Positions 62,853 to 64,000 of a stretch of 64,000 bases of DNA are shown piece after piece. A program made the position numbers and the translations under genes. The notes beneath the pieces are model-generated. The model was not told the origin of the DNA and ran no database searches. It was given only the letters and a program-made list of their open reading frames with translations. This stretch comes from Actinomycetes bacterium. GTDB taxonomy: Bacteria > Actinomycetota > Acidimicrobiia > Acidimicrobiales > Acidimicrobilacustridaceae. How positions within the stretch are numbered: the stretch's first letter is position 1; each line of letters starts with the position of its first letter. The stretch is from assembly GCA_029782145.1 (NCBI GenBank), contig JAKOVH010000030.1, positions 551,617 through 615,616 on the forward strand, written 5' to 3'.

Positions 62853-64000
62853 GTGCCGGATTCGTTCACCCACCTGCATCTGCACACCGAGTTCTCGATG
62901 CTCGACGGTGCCGCCCGGGTGGGCGACGTGGTGGCCGCCGCCGCGGCCGACGGCCAGCCCGCGGTCGGCATCACCGACCACGGGAACATGTACGGCATCC
63001 TCGACTTCTACAAGGCCGCCAAGAACCAGGGCGTGAAGCCGATCATCGGCACCGAGCTCTACCAGGCCTACGAGCACCGCACCGAGCGGCCGTCGCGGCG
63101 GGGCCGCATGGACGACTCCGGCGGCGAGGCCGAGGGCGGGCGCAAGGCCTACTACCACCTCACCGCCCTGGCCGAGGACGCCACCGGCTACAAGAACCTC
63201 ATCCAGCTCTCCAGCCGGGCGTACCTCGAGGGCTACTACATGAAGCCCAAGGTCGACTGGGAGCTGCTCGAGCAGCACCACGAGGGCATCATCGCCACCA
63301 CCGGCTGCCTGGGCGGCCAGGTGCTGCAGTCCCTGCTGCGCGACGACTTCGAGGACGCCGTGGCCAAGGCTGCCCGCCTCCAGGACATCTTCGGTCGCGA
63401 CAACCTCTTCGTGGAGATCCAGGACCACGGCATCCCCGAGCAGCACCGCACCAACCCGCAGCTGCTGGAGATCGCCCGCCGCATCAACGCCCCGCTGCTG
63501 GCCACCAACGACAGCCACTACACGCACCAGGACGACGCCGTGTCCCACGACGCCCTGCTGTGCGTGCAGACCGGTTCGCTCATGAGCGATCCCGACCGCT
63601 TCAAGTTCCACGGCGATCAGCACTTCCTCAAGACCGCGGCGGAGATGCGCTACCTCTTCGAGGAGGTGCCCGAGGCGTGCGACAACACGCTGTGGATCGC
63701 CGAGCGGGCCAAGGTCGAGATCGAGTTCGGCAAGCCGCAGCTGCCCAACTTCCCCATCCCCGAGGGCTTCGTCGACGACGCCGCGTACCTGGAGCACCTC
63801 ACCTTCGAGGGGGCGCGCAAGCGGTGGGGCGACGCCCTGCCCGACGCCGTCGTCGAACGGCTGGCCTACGAGCTCAAGGTCATCGGCGACATGGGGTTCT
63901 CCTCGTACTTCCTCATCGTGTGGGACCTCATCCGCCACGCCCGGGAGAAGAACATCCGGGTGGGGCCGGGCCGCGGGTCGGCGGCGGGCTGCGCGGTGGC
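62853..64000 (+). CDS. dnaE: DNA polymerase III alpha subunit (3' end outside window)
   Basis: 382 codons visible. N-terminal PHP domain with the metal site SFTHLHLHTEFSMLDGAARVGDVV, GITDHGNMYG, ATTGCLGGQV and LATNDSHYTHQDD, leading into the polymerase domain with SSYFLIVWDLIRHAREKNIRVGPGRGSAAGCAV at the window edge. The intact PHP histidines suggest proofreading activity (as in mycobacterial DnaE1, which uses its PHP domain). It is DnaE, not PolC. GTG 62853 is 7 nt after GAGGAG. Confidence 0.95.
   Translation, partial: MPDSFTHLHLHTEFSMLDGAARVGDVVAAAAADGQPAVGITDHGNMYGILDFYKAAKNQGVKPIIGTELYQAYEHRTERPSRRGRMDDSGGEAEGGRKAYYHLTALAEDATGYKNLIQLSSRAYLEGYYMKPKVDWELLEQHHEGIIATTGCLGGQVLQSLLRDDFEDAVAKAARLQDIFGRDNLFVEIQDHGIPEQHRTNPQLLEIARRINAPLLATNDSHYTHQDDAVSHDALLCVQTGSLMSDPDRFKFHGDQHFLKTAAEMRYLFEEVPEACDNTLWIAERAKVEIEFGKPQLPNFPIPEGFVDDAAYLEHLTFEGARKRWGDALPDAVVERLAYELKVIGDMGFSSYFLIVWDLIRHAREKNIRVGPGRGSAAGCAV

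Noticed and set aside
1..64000. Insertion sequences, prophage, CRISPR arrays, biosynthetic cluster, toxin-antitoxin or defence island
   Set aside because: No transposase, integrase, Cas, NRPS/PKS or defence nuclease cluster was recognised. The two HNH genes stand alone without defence neighbours.
1..64000. tRNA and rRNA genes
   Set aside because: I checked gaps above ~70 bp by eye for a cloverleaf and TTCGA-type T-loop and found no convincing tRNA; no rRNA-like sequence. A tRNAscan run would be decisive.

Overview
This is a very GC-rich, densely coding bacterial chromosome segment with no rRNA, tRNA, IS, prophage or CRISPR locus that I can see. The gene set points to Actinomycetota: MtrA/MtrB, DivIVA plus SepF without FtsA, a Bpa/DUF2587 proteasome activator, DUF3040, a DUF222-HNH protein, a PPi-type phosphofructokinase and an eukaryote-like IleRS. 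The combination would fit class Acidimicrobiia, but that placement is an inference. Most genes use GTG/ATG starts. Two kinds of start are visible: Shine-Dalgarno-led genes, and genes whose start codon lies only 6-9 nt after a TAnnnT -10 hexamer (probable leaderless mRNAs).

Layout. 1-6.1 kb: a 5'-truncated ACT protein, glycerol kinase, PPi-phosphofructokinase, and an acyl-CoA dehydrogenase/acyl-CoA ligase pair. 6.1-8.5 kb: mtrA-mtrB followed by a tiny lipoprotein where LpqB is expected. 8.6-14.3 kb: inositol monophosphatase, polyprenol-phosphate mannosyltransferase, HTH membrane protein, NUDIX hydrolase, DNA polymerase IV and DUF3040. 14.3-18.9 kb: a moxR-DUF58-transglutaminase operon. 19-28.7 kb: ROK kinase, DUF222-HNH, SDR, a second HNH, LplA-like ligase, saccharopine-dehydrogenase-like protein and two membrane glycosyltransferase genes.

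28.9-47.9 kb is the division and cell-wall (dcw) cluster: mraZ, rsmH, ftsL, ftsI, murE, mraY, murD, ftsW, murG, murC, murB, ftsQ, ftsZ, pgeF, yggS, sepF, yggT, divIVA. From rsmH to ftsQ every junction overlaps by 1-4 nt, so it reads as one translationally coupled unit. murF and ftsA are missing. The mraZ promoter is overlaid by four GTGG repeats at exact 10-bp steps, a likely MraZ operator. The mraZ-rsmH gap holds a long, strongly folded element that may be a structured RNA leader.

48-64 kb: ileS (minus strand), a DksA/TraR protein with a histone-H1-like Lys/Ala arm, lspA, an RluD-type pseudouridine synthase, an Rrf2 regulator, a phosphodiesterase/phosphatase-like protein, two divergent citrate-synthase-family genes around a palindromic operator, a SnoaL-like protein, an SCO6745-type protein, Bpa, a tight ywiC-rrf2-ric-ferredoxin operon (probable nitric-oxide/iron-sulfur stress response), an HdeD-like membrane protein, and the 5' end of dnaE preceded by facing DnaA-box-like sites.

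The most interesting non-coding signals are the mraZ-rsmH hairpin element (29495-29625), the GTTCTGGTGGAGG palindrome present both between divIVA and ileS (perfect 24-bp arms) and inside the 3' end of pgeF, the mraZ operator, the citrate synthase operator, and the widespread leaderless start signature.
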